Shown piece after piece: positions 15,801 through 25,181 of a stretch of 64,000 bases of DNA. Every line of letters begins with the position of its first letter. Position 1 is the first letter of the stretch. Source of the stretch: Ruminococcus sp. AF41-9 (lineage in GTDB: Bacteria; Bacillota; Clostridia; Lachnospirales; Lachnospiraceae); NCBI RefSeq assembly GCF_003477525.1, contig NZ_QUDO01000004.1:1-64000 (forward strand), in the 5' to 3' direction. Below the pieces are notes generated by a model. The model did not search any database, was not told where the DNA came from, and saw only the letters and a list, made by a program, of their open reading frames with translations. Position numbers and translations under genes: made by a program.

Positions 15801-17588
15801 ATGACAGTAAACGAACGAATTACCGCGCTTCGGGAACGCATGAAAGAAAAAAAGATCGATGCTTATCTGATCCCGACAGATGATTTTCATGCATCTGAAT
15901 ATGTAGGAGAATATTTTAAATGCAGAAAATATATCACAGGTTTTACCGGTTCTGCGGGAACGGCAGTGATCATGCAGGACATGGCCGGTCTGTGGACGGA
16001 CGGACGTTATTTTATTCAGGCAGCCGCACAGTTAGAGGGAACAGGTGTAGATCTTTTTAAGATGGGAGAGCCGGGAGTTCCGACAATACATCAGTTTCTG
16101 GAAGAAAAATTAGGAGAAGGCATGTGCCTTGGATTTGACGGAAGGACCATCAGTGCAAAAGAGGCATCCGAGCTGTCAGAAGCACTCGGAAAGAAAGGTG
16201 CTTCCCTTTCTGTAGATTATGATCTGGCAGGAGAGGTATGGGAAGACCGTCCGGCACTTTCCTGCGAGCCGGTGATGGAACTGGATGTAAAATGGGCAGG
16301 AGAATCCCGCGCAGATAAATGCGCAAAGATCCGCAAGGCAATGGAAGAAAAGGGAGCAGATGCCTTTGTCCTGACTTCTCTGGATGATATCGCATGGCTG
16401 TTAAACATCCGTGGCGGAGATGTACATTGCTGCCCGGTTGTCCTGTCTTATCTGGTAATGACTCAGAAAGAGATTGAGCTGTTTGCCAATGAGAATGCAT
16501 TTCCGGCAGAAGTTCTGGATGCTCTGGCAAAAGACGGCGTGACTCTTCTTCCATATGACAGCATCTACGAATATGTAAAAACATTTGCAAAAGATATGAA
16601 AGTTCTTCTCTGCAAACAGAAAGTAAACAGCCGCCTGGTAAGCAATATCCCGGCAGAGGTTGAAATTCTGGATGAAGAGAACCTGACCCTTCTTCCAAAA
16701 GCGATCAAAAATCCGGTAGAAGTGGAGAATGAACGTATCGCACATATCAGAGATGGTGTGGCACTTACAAAGTTTATCTACTGGTTAAAGAAAAATGTAG
16801 GTAAGATTCCGATGACCGAATTAAGTGCAGAGGAGAAGCTGTACAGTTTCCGTGCACAGCAGGAGAACTTTATTGACAACAGCTTTGATCCGATCATTTC
16901 CTATGGAGTTCATGCTGCGATCAACCATTATTCAGCAACACCAGAGACCGATATCCCGATCGAGCCGAGAAGCTTCCTGCTGGCAGATACAGGCGGAAAC
17001 TATTATGAAGGTACTACAGATACCACACGTACCATCGTTATGGGACCTGTAACAGATGAGCAGAAGAAATTTTTCACTGCGGTTTTACGTGGTATGCTGA
17101 ATCTGGGAAATGCGAAATTCCGTTATGGATGCACAGGTGTAAATCTGGATTATCTGGCACGTGGGCCGCTGTGGGAACTGGGACAGGATTTTAATCACGG
17201 AACCGGACATGGGGTCGGCTATCTGCTGAATGTCCATGAAGGACCAAACAGCTTCCGCTGGAAAGTAGTTCCGGGAAATAATGCAGTGCTGGAAGAAGGC
17301 ATGATCACATCTGACGAGCCTGGATACTATGTAGAAGACGGATACGGAATCCGCCATGAGAACATGATCGTATGCAAAAAAGCAGAAAAGACACAGTTCG
17401 GCCAGTTTATGTGCTTTGAGTTCCTGACTATGGTACCATTTGACCTTGATGCCGTGGTTCCGGAGCAGATGACCGCACATGAGAGAGAACTTCTTAATAA
17501 TTATCATGCGCAGGTATATGAGAAGATTTCCCCGTATCTGGATGAGGATGAGAAAGCATGGCTGAAAGAAGCCACAAGAGCAATCTGA
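15801..17588 (+). CDS. pepP: Xaa-Pro aminopeptidase (aminopeptidase P, M24B family)
   Basis: The cytoplasmic metallopeptidase removes N-terminal residues that precede proline. The 595-residue length is that of the long three-domain form: two creatinase-N-like domains (about 1-300) and the pita-bread catalytic domain (about 305-540), followed by a C-terminal extension. Metal ligands are seen in order: LLADTGGNYYEGTTDTTRT (two Asp), NHGTGHGVGYLL (His), then the Glu residues in GMITSDEPGYY and GIRHENM. AAAGGAG lies before the ATG at 15801. It is a single-gene unit between two hairpins. Confidence 0.95.
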   Translation: MTVNERITALRERMKEKKIDAYLIPTDDFHASEYVGEYFKCRKYITGFTGSAGTAVIMQDMAGLWTDGRYFIQAAAQLEGTGVDLFKMGEPGVPTIHQFLEEKLGEGMCLGFDGRTISAKEASELSEALGKKGASLSVDYDLAGEVWEDRPALSCEPVMELDVKWAGESRADKCAKIRKAMEEKGADAFVLTSLDDIAWLLNIRGGDVHCCPVVLSYLVMTQKEIELFANENAFPAEVLDALAKDGVTLLPYDSIYEYVKTFAKDMKVLLCKQKVNSRLVSNIPAEVEILDEENLTLLPKAIKNPVEVENERIAHIRDGVALTKFIYWLKKNVGKIPMTELSAEEKLYSFRAQQENFIDNSFDPIISYGVHAAINHYSATPETDIPIEPRSFLLADTGGNYYEGTTDTTRTIVMGPVTDEQKKFFTAVLRGMLNLGNAKFRYGCTGVNLDYLARGPLWELGQDFNHGTGHGVGYLLNVHEGPNSFRWKVVPGNNAVLEEGMITSDEPGYYVEDGYGIRHENMIVCKKAEKTQFGQFMCFEFLTMVPFDLDAVVPEQMTAHERELLNNYHAQVYEKISPYLDEDEKAWLKEATRAI

Positions 17589-17598
17589 TAACAAATCA

Positions 17599-17640
17599 AA
17601 AAAAGAGGAGCTACCGTGATGAGCAGTAGTTCCTCTTTTT
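17599..17640. terminator. Bidirectional terminator between pepP and the ABC exporter
   Basis: AAAAAGAGGA and TCCTCTTTTT arms, with inner CTAC/GTAG pairs, make a hairpin with A-tract and T-tract on either side, so it works for both the plus-strand pepP and minus-strand transcription from the exporter. Confidence 0.85.
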
Positions 17641-17690
17641 ATTTGGCTCTGCATTTTCTTTATGCAGATGAATATGAACTTATTATGAAA

Positions 17691-19457
17691 TTATTCAGAA
17701 ACCCTGGCAAACTGACTGTTATACAGAGTATGATAGAAGCCGCCTTTTGCGATCAGTTCATCATGAGTACCCTGTTCGATAATGCTTCCATCTTTCATCA
17801 CAAGGATCAGGTTTGCGTTGCGGATGGTGGAGAGACGGTGAGCAACGATAAAGCTTGTACGGCCTTCCATCATTCGTTCAAAAGCTTCCTGAATCTGTAA
17901 TTCCGTTCTGGTATCGATGCTGGAAGTTGCCTCGTCCAGGATCAGCATCGGAGGCAGGCAGAGCATTACTCGAGTGATACAAAGAAGCTGTTTCTGTCCC
18001 TGACTTAAACTGTCCTCGGTAAGCATCGTATCCAACCCTTTCGGAAGACGGTGGATAAATTCCCAGCTATGGGTGAGTTTGGCTGCTTCGATGATCTCAG
18101 CATCGGTTGCTTCCGGTTTTCCGATGGAAATATTGTCACGTACAGTACCGTTTTTGATCCATGTTTCCTGAAGAACCATACCATAGCTGCTTCTGAGGGA
18201 ATGACGGGTAATCTCCCTGATCGGCTTGCCGTCAACAGAAATGGATCCGGCATTTACATCATAGAATCTCATCAGAAGGTTGATGAAAGTTGATTTACCG
18301 CATCCGGTAGGTCCTACGATGGCAACTCGCATACCTGGTTTTACATGAAGATTAAAGTCTTCGATCAGTTTCTTTGACTCATCATAGTGGAAGCATACGT
18401 TCTTAATATCCACTTCCCCTTTTACGTCTTTCAATGTATCAGAAGTTTCTGCCACTTCCGGTTCTTCTTCCAGCAGGTCGAAGATTCTGCCCGCACATGC
18501 AAGGGCGTTCTGAAGTTCTGTGACAACAGAACTGATGTCATTAAATGGTTTCATATACTGGTTGGCATAGGAGAGAAGTACGGAAAGTCCTCCGACTGTC
18601 AGCTTACCACCGGGAATAATGAAAGCACCTGCCAGTGCCACGCAGGCATAAATCACGTTGTTTATAAAACGGGTAGAAGGGTTGGTCAGACTGCTGTAAA
18701 AAACAGCCTTCAGACTGCATTCCTGTAATTCTTCATTGACCTTCGCGAAGCGTTCAGAAGATTTCTCTTCATATCCGAATGCCTGGACTACTTTCTGGTT
18801 TCCGATCATTTCTTCGATAAGGGCAGTCTGACGTCCGCGGGCATCACTCTGCTTCCGGAACATCTGGAAGGTATGAGAGGAAATAAATTTTGCTACCAGG
18901 AAACTTAACGGTGTCAGGACAATGACCATTAATGTGATCCAGAAGTTTTTGGAAAACATGAAGATCAGTGTGCCGATGATCGTTACGATTCCGGAGAAAA
19001 GCTGGGTAAATCCAAGCAGCAGACCGTCTGACAGAATATCCGCATCTGCGATCACACGGCTGATGATGTCACCGGTGCTGTGTCCGTCAAGATAGGACAG
19101 CGGAAGTTTCTGAATATGGCGGATTGCTTTTGCACGGATATCTTTTACTGTCTGATAGGTCATTCGGTTGTTGATGACATTCATCAGCCAGGTGGCAACA
19201 GAAGAAAGAATGACCATTACCAGAATCCGGGACAGATAATACCACATCATCTCGAAGTTAACCTGTTTTTCGGCAACAACCTGGTCGATCGCATTTCCGA
19301 AAAGAATCGGGACATAAAGCTGAAGGATCACGGTAACAGCCGCCAGTATGATACTAAGGATCAGAAGAAAACGGTATCTTCCGATAAAACGGAGTACCTT
19401 GAAAAAGGTTTCGCTGCTTTTTCCTCTGGATGTGTCGTTTGTGGTTACTTTGCTCAT
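17691..19457 (-). CDS. ABC exporter half-transporter, canonical ATP site (subunit B)
   Basis: The 588-residue protein has an N-terminal six-helix exporter domain (about 20-310; first helices at YRFLLILSIILAAVTVIL) and a C-terminal ATPase: Walker A GPTGCGKSTF, signature LSQGQKQ, Walker B MLILDEATSSID with the catalytic Glu, and switch IVAHRLSTI. It overlaps the end of the upstream exporter gene by 4 bases. The pair forms a heterodimeric multidrug/lipid-type exporter (TM287/288, BmrCD class), with this subunit supplying the active Walker B glutamate. The substrate is unknown. Confidence 0.93.
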   Translation of the reverse strand: MSKVTTNDTSRGKSSETFFKVLRFIGRYRFLLILSIILAAVTVILQLYVPILFGNAIDQVVAEKQVNFEMMWYYLSRILVMVILSSVATWLMNVINNRMTYQTVKDIRAKAIRHIQKLPLSYLDGHSTGDIISRVIADADILSDGLLLGFTQLFSGIVTIIGTLIFMFSKNFWITLMVIVLTPLSFLVAKFISSHTFQMFRKQSDARGRQTALIEEMIGNQKVVQAFGYEEKSSERFAKVNEELQECSLKAVFYSSLTNPSTRFINNVIYACVALAGAFIIPGGKLTVGGLSVLLSYANQYMKPFNDISSVVTELQNALACAGRIFDLLEEEPEVAETSDTLKDVKGEVDIKNVCFHYDESKKLIEDFNLHVKPGMRVAIVGPTGCGKSTFINLLMRFYDVNAGSISVDGKPIREITRHSLRSSYGMVLQETWIKNGTVRDNISIGKPEATDAEIIEAAKLTHSWEFIHRLPKGLDTMLTEDSLSQGQKQLLCITRVMLCLPPMLILDEATSSIDTRTELQIQEAFERMMEGRTSFIVAHRLSTIRNANLILVMKDGSIIEQGTHDELIAKGGFYHTLYNSQFARVSE

Positions 19458-21240
19458 ACTGTCACCTCCGTCATGATACCATCTGCACCGGCAGAGGTGT
19501 ATCTGGCTTTCTCTTCAGGGAACTGAGAGAAATAAATTTCACGGTATGTCTCGCAGGTACGAAGCAGTTCGGCATGTGTGCCTTTTCCTGCCAGGGTTCC
19601 ATTGTCAAGGACAAGGATCAGGTCTGCCTGTTGAATACTGGAAGAACGCTGGGATACCAGGAATGTGGTTACATTCCAGTCAAGTCTGTTGAGGGATTTG
19701 CGCAGTGCTGCGTCTGTTGCGAAGTCAAGGGCACTGGCACTGTCATCCAGGATCAGGATTTCAGGTTTTTTCACCAGGGCGCGGGCGATGGTGAGTCGCT
19801 GCTTCTGACCGCCGGAAAGATTCTTTCCGTTCTGTTCCAGACCGAAATCAAGCTGGCCTGGCTTGCCTTCTACGACTTCTTTTCCCTGTGCGGTGGTAAG
19901 TGCCTGCCACAGATCGTTGTCAGTGGCATCTTCCCGGCCCCATTTCAGGTTATCGCGGATCGTACCTTTAAAAAGGGCTGCCTTCTGCGGAACGACACCG
20001 ACTCTGGAACGGAGGTCGTTTCTGGTATAAGTTTCGATATTCTGACCATCCAGAAGAACGGTTCCCTCGCTTGCGTCATAGAATCTGGAGATCAGGTTGA
20101 CCAGAGTGGTTTTACCGCTTCCGGTACCGCCGATGATACCAACAGTCTGACCTTTTTTTACAGAAAAACTGATGTTTGAAAGGCTGGGAGCTCCGGCACC
20201 GCTGTACTCAAAGCTTACATTGTCAAATACAACCGCATTTTCGGAATCTGTGGAAGTGGAAGCTTTGGCAGATTCTGTGGCAGCAGGATAACTCATGGAA
20301 GATTTTACTTTCAGAATGTCTGCCACACGTCCGGCGCAGGCTGCGGATTTGTTTAAGGTAATGATCAGGGAGGCAAGTTTGATCAGTTCGACGATCATCT
20401 GTGCCATGTAGTTGTACAGAGCAACAACCTGTCCCTGCTGCATACCGCCTAAATTAACTTCAACACCGGCTTTCTGGATCAGGATTACAGTAGCGATATT
20501 GATCAGCACATAAGTAACCGGGTTTAATAAAGCGGAAAGTTTTCCGACAAAGAGGTTTAACTTTGTCAGTTCCTGATTGCGGGTGTCAAATTCGGAAACT
20601 GCTTCTTTCTCGCGGCAGAATGCACGGATGACACGGACACCTGTGAGATTCTCTCTGGTAAGTCTTGTGACAGTATCCAGTTTTCCCTGTACTTTCTTGA
20701 ATAACGGGATGCTCAGGAACATGATGACAAAAACTACCAGAAACAGAAACGGGATGGCAACGGCGAATACCAGTGCACATTTAAAATCAATGGTAAATGC
20801 CATGACCATGGAACCCAGTACGATGAACGGACTTCGAAGAATAAGACGAAGTCCCATGTTCAGACCGTTCTGTACCTGATTGATATCATCGGTAAGTCTG
20901 GTGATCAGGGTATCTGTTCCGAGAGTGTCAAGTTCTGTGAAAGACAGTTTCTGTACATGATCATAAACTGCCTGTCTTAATCTGGTGGCAAAACCTACGC
21001 TGGCTTTGGCTGCGAAGAACTGAGCCGTGATGCTGCAGGTAAGACCGAAGGCTGCCATTAAATGAGAATAAAAAATCTCTGGACAATGTATCCGTTGTCA
21101 TGATTGGCGATACCAACGTCGATGACCTGTGCGATAATGACCGGTACGATCAGATCGAATACAACTTCCAGAAATTTAAAAAATGGCGCCAGAATGCTTT
21201 CTTTTTTGTAGTTTTTTAAATAAACTGCCAGTGAACGCAT
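19454..21240 (-). CDS. ABC exporter half-transporter, degenerate ATP site (subunit A), one-base frameshift
   Basis: From ATG at 21240 the first 60 codons (MRSLAVYLKNYKKESILAPF to IVQRFFILI) are normal, then a stop appears at 21058-21061. One T added in the three-T run here (minus strand CATTTAATG) restores LMAAFGLTCSITAQF and a continuous protein of about 595 residues. The ATPase domain has Walker A GGTGSGKTT, signature LSGGQKQR and Walker B ILILDDSASALD, where the catalytic Glu is replaced by Asp. That is the usual degenerate site of heterodimeric exporters. A downstream restart would lose the first helix. A sequencing deletion is the likely cause. Confidence 0.9.
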
Positions 21241-21389
21241 TTTTTAATTTCCTTCCTTTCCTGAAAAATCTTTCTTATATTATTAATTCGTCCTCTTTCT
21301 GAAAAATAATACAATCAAAAGTGTACCATTTGAGATTTTTTTGTCAAGAAGAATGTATGAAAACAGAACTTTTTTGGAAAAAATTCTGC

Positions 21390-21418
21390 TTGACTTCTAA
21401 AAAAGATATCACTAAAAT
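21390..21418 (+). promoter_or_regulatory. Promoter for the 2-hydroxyacyl-CoA dehydratase operon
   Basis: TTGACT (21390-21395) and TAAAAT (21413-21418) are 17 bases apart, giving a leader of about 120 bases before 21548. The divergent exporter promoter must lie in 21241-21340. Confidence 0.5.
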
Positions 21419-21547
21419 ATCCCGTAGCGCTGTTTTATTTTGAATATCAAATATTATAATGAGAATTGTTGTTGCTTTGTATTGAAAATAATGAGCCGAA
21501 AACTGAGAAATGAGAAATGATCACATATCATAATGAGGAAGAAAACT

Positions 21548-22819
21548 ATGCAGATTATCGAGACATTTGGTCATTATGTGGAAAATTTGACTGACACAAA
21601 GCCGGAGTCCGCCCGCCGGCTGTTAAAAACAGGATGGGAAGCACAGAATCTGAAATTCCGTTTTATGCAGGATAAGAAACTGATGCCTGCAGACAGACAT
21701 CTTGCGAATCTGATGATGGATACCATGCTGAAACCATTACAGAAACCGGAAGATTCCGTTATTGTAAGTATTTTTACACCGTGCGAGATGATGCAGGAAG
21801 TAGGGCTGAATCCGTATAATGTAGAGGGATTTTCCTGTTATCTTTCTGCGAGCAGGGCAGAGCGGGCATTTTTACAGCAGGCAGAGAATCAGGGGATTGC
21901 GGAGACGCTGTGCAGCTATCATAAGACATTTCTGGGAGCCGCACAGAAAGGACTTCTGCCGAAGCCAAAATGCATCGTATATACAAATTTAACCTGTGAC
22001 GCAAATCTGCTCACATTCCGTACACTGGCTGATTTTTACCAGGTGCCTGCATTTGCCATTGATGTGCCGTGGCAGCAGAATGAGGAGAACGTGCAGTATG
22101 TGGCAGATCAGTTAAGAGAACTGAAAGGATTTCTGGAAAAGCATACGGGAAAAACGATTTCAGAGGATGCCTTGAAGAAACGTCTTGCAAGCAGCAAACG
22201 TACGCTGGAAAACTATAAAAAGTATCAGCAGATGCGTGCGGACAGATATGTGCCGTCAGATCTGGTCACCCCGCTTTATGCAGGAATGACAAACAATATC
22301 CTGCTTGGAACAGCAGAAGAAGAACACTATACACAGATGCTCCTCGAAGACATTAAGAAAGCACCGACAGCGAAGGGAAAGCATATTTACTGGATGCATA
22401 CAATTCCATTTTGGTCTGATGCGGTGAAACAGGAGCTTTGCTTTAATGAGAAAGCTCAGATCGTGGGATGTGAGCTGGCTGAAGTCTGTGAACCGGATTT
22501 TGATCCTGAGAAACCGTTTGAGGCGATGGCAGGGAGAATGGTTTATCATTCCCTGAACGGAAGCGCGTTAAGAAGAATCGAAGCAGGAATCCGCCATGCA
22601 AAACAGGCTGGTGCGGACGGTGCCGTGTGGTTCGGACACTGGGGATGTAAGCATACTCTGGGTGCCGCGCAGCTTGCGAAAAAGAAATTCGAGGAAGCAG
22701 GTCTGCCGCTTCTGATCCTGGACGGTGACGGCTGTGACAGAAGCCATGGAGGAGAAGGACAGACTTCCACCAGACTGGGAGCTTTTCTGGAAATGCTGGG
22801 AGGTGCGGAAAATGAATAA
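21548..22819 (+). CDS. 2-hydroxyacyl-CoA dehydratase family protein (HgdB/YjiM-like)
   Basis: Start chosen at 21548 (MQIIETFGHY) because GAGGAAG lies 7 bases upstream; an ATG at 21533 would read through that site. The 423-residue protein matches the HgdB/FldBC-type fold of 2-hydroxyacyl-CoA dehydratases, with conserved SIFTPCEMM, VYTNLTCDANLLTF, AIDVPWQ and HWGCKHTLGAAQ, the cysteines of which are candidates for [4Fe-4S] ligation. The following gene overlaps by 8 bases and holds a second dehydratase domain and the ATP-driven activator. The set parallels E. coli yjiM/yjiL, whose substrate is unknown. No CoA-transferase is nearby, so a classic 2-hydroxyglutarate pathway is not supported. Confidence 0.85.
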   Translation: MQIIETFGHYVENLTDTKPESARRLLKTGWEAQNLKFRFMQDKKLMPADRHLANLMMDTMLKPLQKPEDSVIVSIFTPCEMMQEVGLNPYNVEGFSCYLSASRAERAFLQQAENQGIAETLCSYHKTFLGAAQKGLLPKPKCIVYTNLTCDANLLTFRTLADFYQVPAFAIDVPWQQNEENVQYVADQLRELKGFLEKHTGKTISEDALKKRLASSKRTLENYKKYQQMRADRYVPSDLVTPLYAGMTNNILLGTAEEEHYTQMLLEDIKKAPTAKGKHIYWMHTIPFWSDAVKQELCFNEKAQIVGCELAEVCEPDFDPEKPFEAMAGRMVYHSLNGSALRRIEAGIRHAKQAGADGAVWFGHWGCKHTLGAAQLAKKKFEEAGLPLLILDGDGCDRSHGGEGQTSTRLGAFLEMLGGAENE

Positions 22820-24491
22820 AACTTATTATGTCTGTAAATATACCCCGGTTGAGCTGCTGGAATCTCTGGGCGGGGAATGCGCAAATTTTAATCATATGCC
22901 GGACGGTTTTGACCTGGCAGATCAGGTTTCCCATCCGAATATCTGCGGTTTTGGAAAAACACTTCTGGAAGGAGTCATGGAAGGGCAGATTAAGGAACTG
23001 GTTCTGGTAAGCTGCTGTGATACGATCCGAAGCGTCTATGATATTCTGCTGGAGAGTGGGAAACTGGATTTTCTGTATATTCTGGATGTGCTTCACTGTG
23101 ACAGTGCATGCAGCAGGGAACGAATGGCAGTGCAGTTAAAAGGTCTGGCAAAGGCTTATGCGAAATACAAAGGCACAGAGTTTGATTCTGAAAAATTCCG
23201 TGCGGCTTTTCATGCCCCTGAAAAAATCACAAAGCCGCACATTGCAGTGCTTGGTGCCAGAATGGGACAGGAATTATTTGAGATGACCAGCAAGGCAATG
23301 CCTCTGCCTGTAGAGAATGATACCTGTGTACATAACCGTTCTGTAGGGAATGTACTTCCACCGGAGGATGCTTCCTTTGATGAGCTGATGGACTGGTATG
23401 CAGGGGAAATTCTGGGACAGATTCCGTGTATGCGTATGATGGACCCGACAGGCCGTAAGAAACTTTATAATGATCCGTCTGTTGCGGGAATTATCTATCA
23501 TACGGTGAAATTTTGTGATTTCTACAGTTTTGAATATGCAGATATTAAAAATCATACAGAGGTACCTCTTTTAAAAATCGAATCGGATTATACCATTCAG
23601 AGCAGCGGCCAGCTTCTTACCAGACTGGAGGCTTTTGCAGAGAGCATTCAGCCGGAAACACTGGAGCAGGCCATAGACGGAGACATAAAAGGAGAGAGAA
23701 AAATGGGAAAAGGTTATTTTGCAGGAATTGACAGCGGTTCCACCAGCACAGATGTGGTGATTTTAAATAAAGATCATGAGATCGTGACAAGTATTATCCT
23801 GCCGACAGGCGCAGGTGCGGCTATCGGTGCGGACCGTGCTCTGTCAGAAGCGTTGAATCAGGCGGGATTGCAGAGAGAGGATATTGATGCTCTGGTGACA
23901 ACCGGATATGGGCGTACTGCCATTAAGAGCGGCGATAAGAGCATTACTGAGATTACCTGCCATGCCAGAGGTGCCCATTTTCTGAATCCGGAAGTCCGTA
24001 CTGTCATTGATATCGGAGGACAGGACAGCAAGGTGATCCGTCTGGATGAGAACGGGGCAGTTGCAAACTTTGTCATGAATGATAAATGTGCGGCAGGAAC
24101 CGGACGTTTTCTGGAAATGATGGCACGTACCATGGAAATGAGCTTGGACCAGATGAGCGAGTGTGGACTGGAATTTAAGGAAGACATTACGATTTCCAGT
24201 ATGTGTACGGTTTTTGCAGAATCTGAGGTGGTATCTCTGATCGCACAGAATAAGGAGACAGACGATATTGTCCATGGACTGAACAAAGCGGTAGCTGTAA
24301 AGACTGCGGCGCTTACCAGACGTGTAGGCGGCGAGGAGAAATTTATGATGACCGGTGGAGTCTCAAAAAACAAAGGTCTGGTAAAGACACTGGAAGAGAA
24401 ACTTGGCACGAAACTGGTGATCAGCGATAAGGCACAGCTCTGCGGTGCGCTTGGTGCGGCACTCTTTGCGGCTGATATGGCTGACGCATAA
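22812..24491 (+). CDS. Fusion of a 2-hydroxyacyl-CoA dehydratase domain and its BadF/HgdC-type activator
   Basis: Start at ATG 22812, overlapping the previous stop, with GGAGGTG before it. Residues 1-297 form a second dehydratase-type domain (VSCCDTIRSVYDIL; DVLHCDSACSRE). Residues 298-560 are an ASKHA-fold activator: GIDSGSTSTDVVIL, DIGGQDSKVI, and CAAGTGRFLE plus SSMCTVFAESE, whose cysteines bridge the [4Fe-4S] cluster of a homodimer. The activator transfers one electron to the dehydratase at the cost of ATP. Homologous systems usually encode the two parts separately. An AAAGGAG site lies before an internal ATG at 23703, so a free activator may also be made. Confidence 0.88.
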   Translation: MNKTYYVCKYTPVELLESLGGECANFNHMPDGFDLADQVSHPNICGFGKTLLEGVMEGQIKELVLVSCCDTIRSVYDILLESGKLDFLYILDVLHCDSACSRERMAVQLKGLAKAYAKYKGTEFDSEKFRAAFHAPEKITKPHIAVLGARMGQELFEMTSKAMPLPVENDTCVHNRSVGNVLPPEDASFDELMDWYAGEILGQIPCMRMMDPTGRKKLYNDPSVAGIIYHTVKFCDFYSFEYADIKNHTEVPLLKIESDYTIQSSGQLLTRLEAFAESIQPETLEQAIDGDIKGERKMGKGYFAGIDSGSTSTDVVILNKDHEIVTSIILPTGAGAAIGADRALSEALNQAGLQREDIDALVTTGYGRTAIKSGDKSITEITCHARGAHFLNPEVRTVIDIGGQDSKVIRLDENGAVANFVMNDKCAAGTGRFLEMMARTMEMSLDQMSECGLEFKEDITISSMCTVFAESEVVSLIAQNKETDDIVHGLNKAVAVKTAALTRRVGGEEKFMMTGGVSKNKGLVKTLEEKLGTKLVISDKAQLCGALGAALFAADMADA

Positions 24492-24513
24492 AAAATATGA
24501 TATGATACAATGT

Positions 24514-24570
24514 GATATCCCGGAAGTTCAAGATCAAAGGCTGTTGTCCTGAACCTCCGGGATATTTTGT
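24514..24570 (+). terminator. Terminator of the dehydratase operon
   Basis: Arms ATATCCCGG-aa-GTTCA and TGAAC-ct-CCGGGATAT form a long stem followed by TTTTGT. Confidence 0.85.
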
Positions 24571-24689
24571 CGCATAAAAGATTCTGGCTTGTGTTAATTT
24601 ATACTTTTTTTATAAAAATTTAATTTTCTATTGACGAGTTCAAAATTAAGCGATATAGTATACCACAGTAACAGCAAATTAACGAGGTG

Positions 24690-24925
24690 AAGTTTGCAGG
24701 AAAGAGGAAGCCACACAAAAAGGCTATACCCGCCGAAGGAGTAAAACTCTCAGGTTCCCATAAGTTCAGGGAGGAACTGCAAATGGATCGTTTCTCTGGA
24801 GACACCCGTTAGATCGGGGGCCGAAGGTGCAAATAACACGGACTGCATATAACTGCCGACAAATGGTTATCTGACCCGTGTCTTGAATCTCTCAGGCAAA
24901 AGGACAGAGGATGCTTTATCATCCC
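24690..24925 (+). promoter_or_regulatory. Tandem glycine riboswitch
   Basis: Two consecutive glycine-aptamer cores are visible: GCCGAAGGAGTAAAACTCTC at 24732-24751 with CTCTGGAGA closing near 24803, and GGCCGAAGGTGCAA at about 24818 with AATCTCTCAGGCAAAAGGAC ending near 24906 and CAGAGGATG after it. The GCCGAAGG and CTCTCAGGCAAAAGGACAG strings are hallmarks of this class. It precedes an AGCS amino acid:sodium symporter, a known target. Two aptamers suggest cooperative or linked glycine sensing. The remaining 250 bases to the gene are AT-rich, with no obvious intrinsic terminator. Confidence 0.93.
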
Positions 24926-25181
24926 CGCTGATTCATAGGAATTGTATGAATGATATTAATATCAGTGATATCGGACAGATTTAAGGATATTACTATTGAT
25001 ATTATTGATATCAGAAAAGCAATTATGTATGGACAGCATTTTCTGAACTTTCTAAAATTCTGAAACGGTCTGTTATTACTTTGTTTCCCCGCTGTACAAT
25101 ATATTACACTTTTTACAGGGTACAAAAGTAAAGTATGTTTGCTTTTGGTATCTTTATTAAAGAAAAAGGAGACTTATTATT

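Noticed and set aside
16150..16745. Two overlapping minus-strand ORFs opposite pepP
   Set aside because: Antisense to a clear peptidase gene; no homology pattern.
21420..21480. A Fur-like box near ATAATGAGAATTGTT upstream of the dehydratase operon
   Set aside because: The dyad is poor and the genes have no evident link to iron uptake, so it is left as chance similarity.
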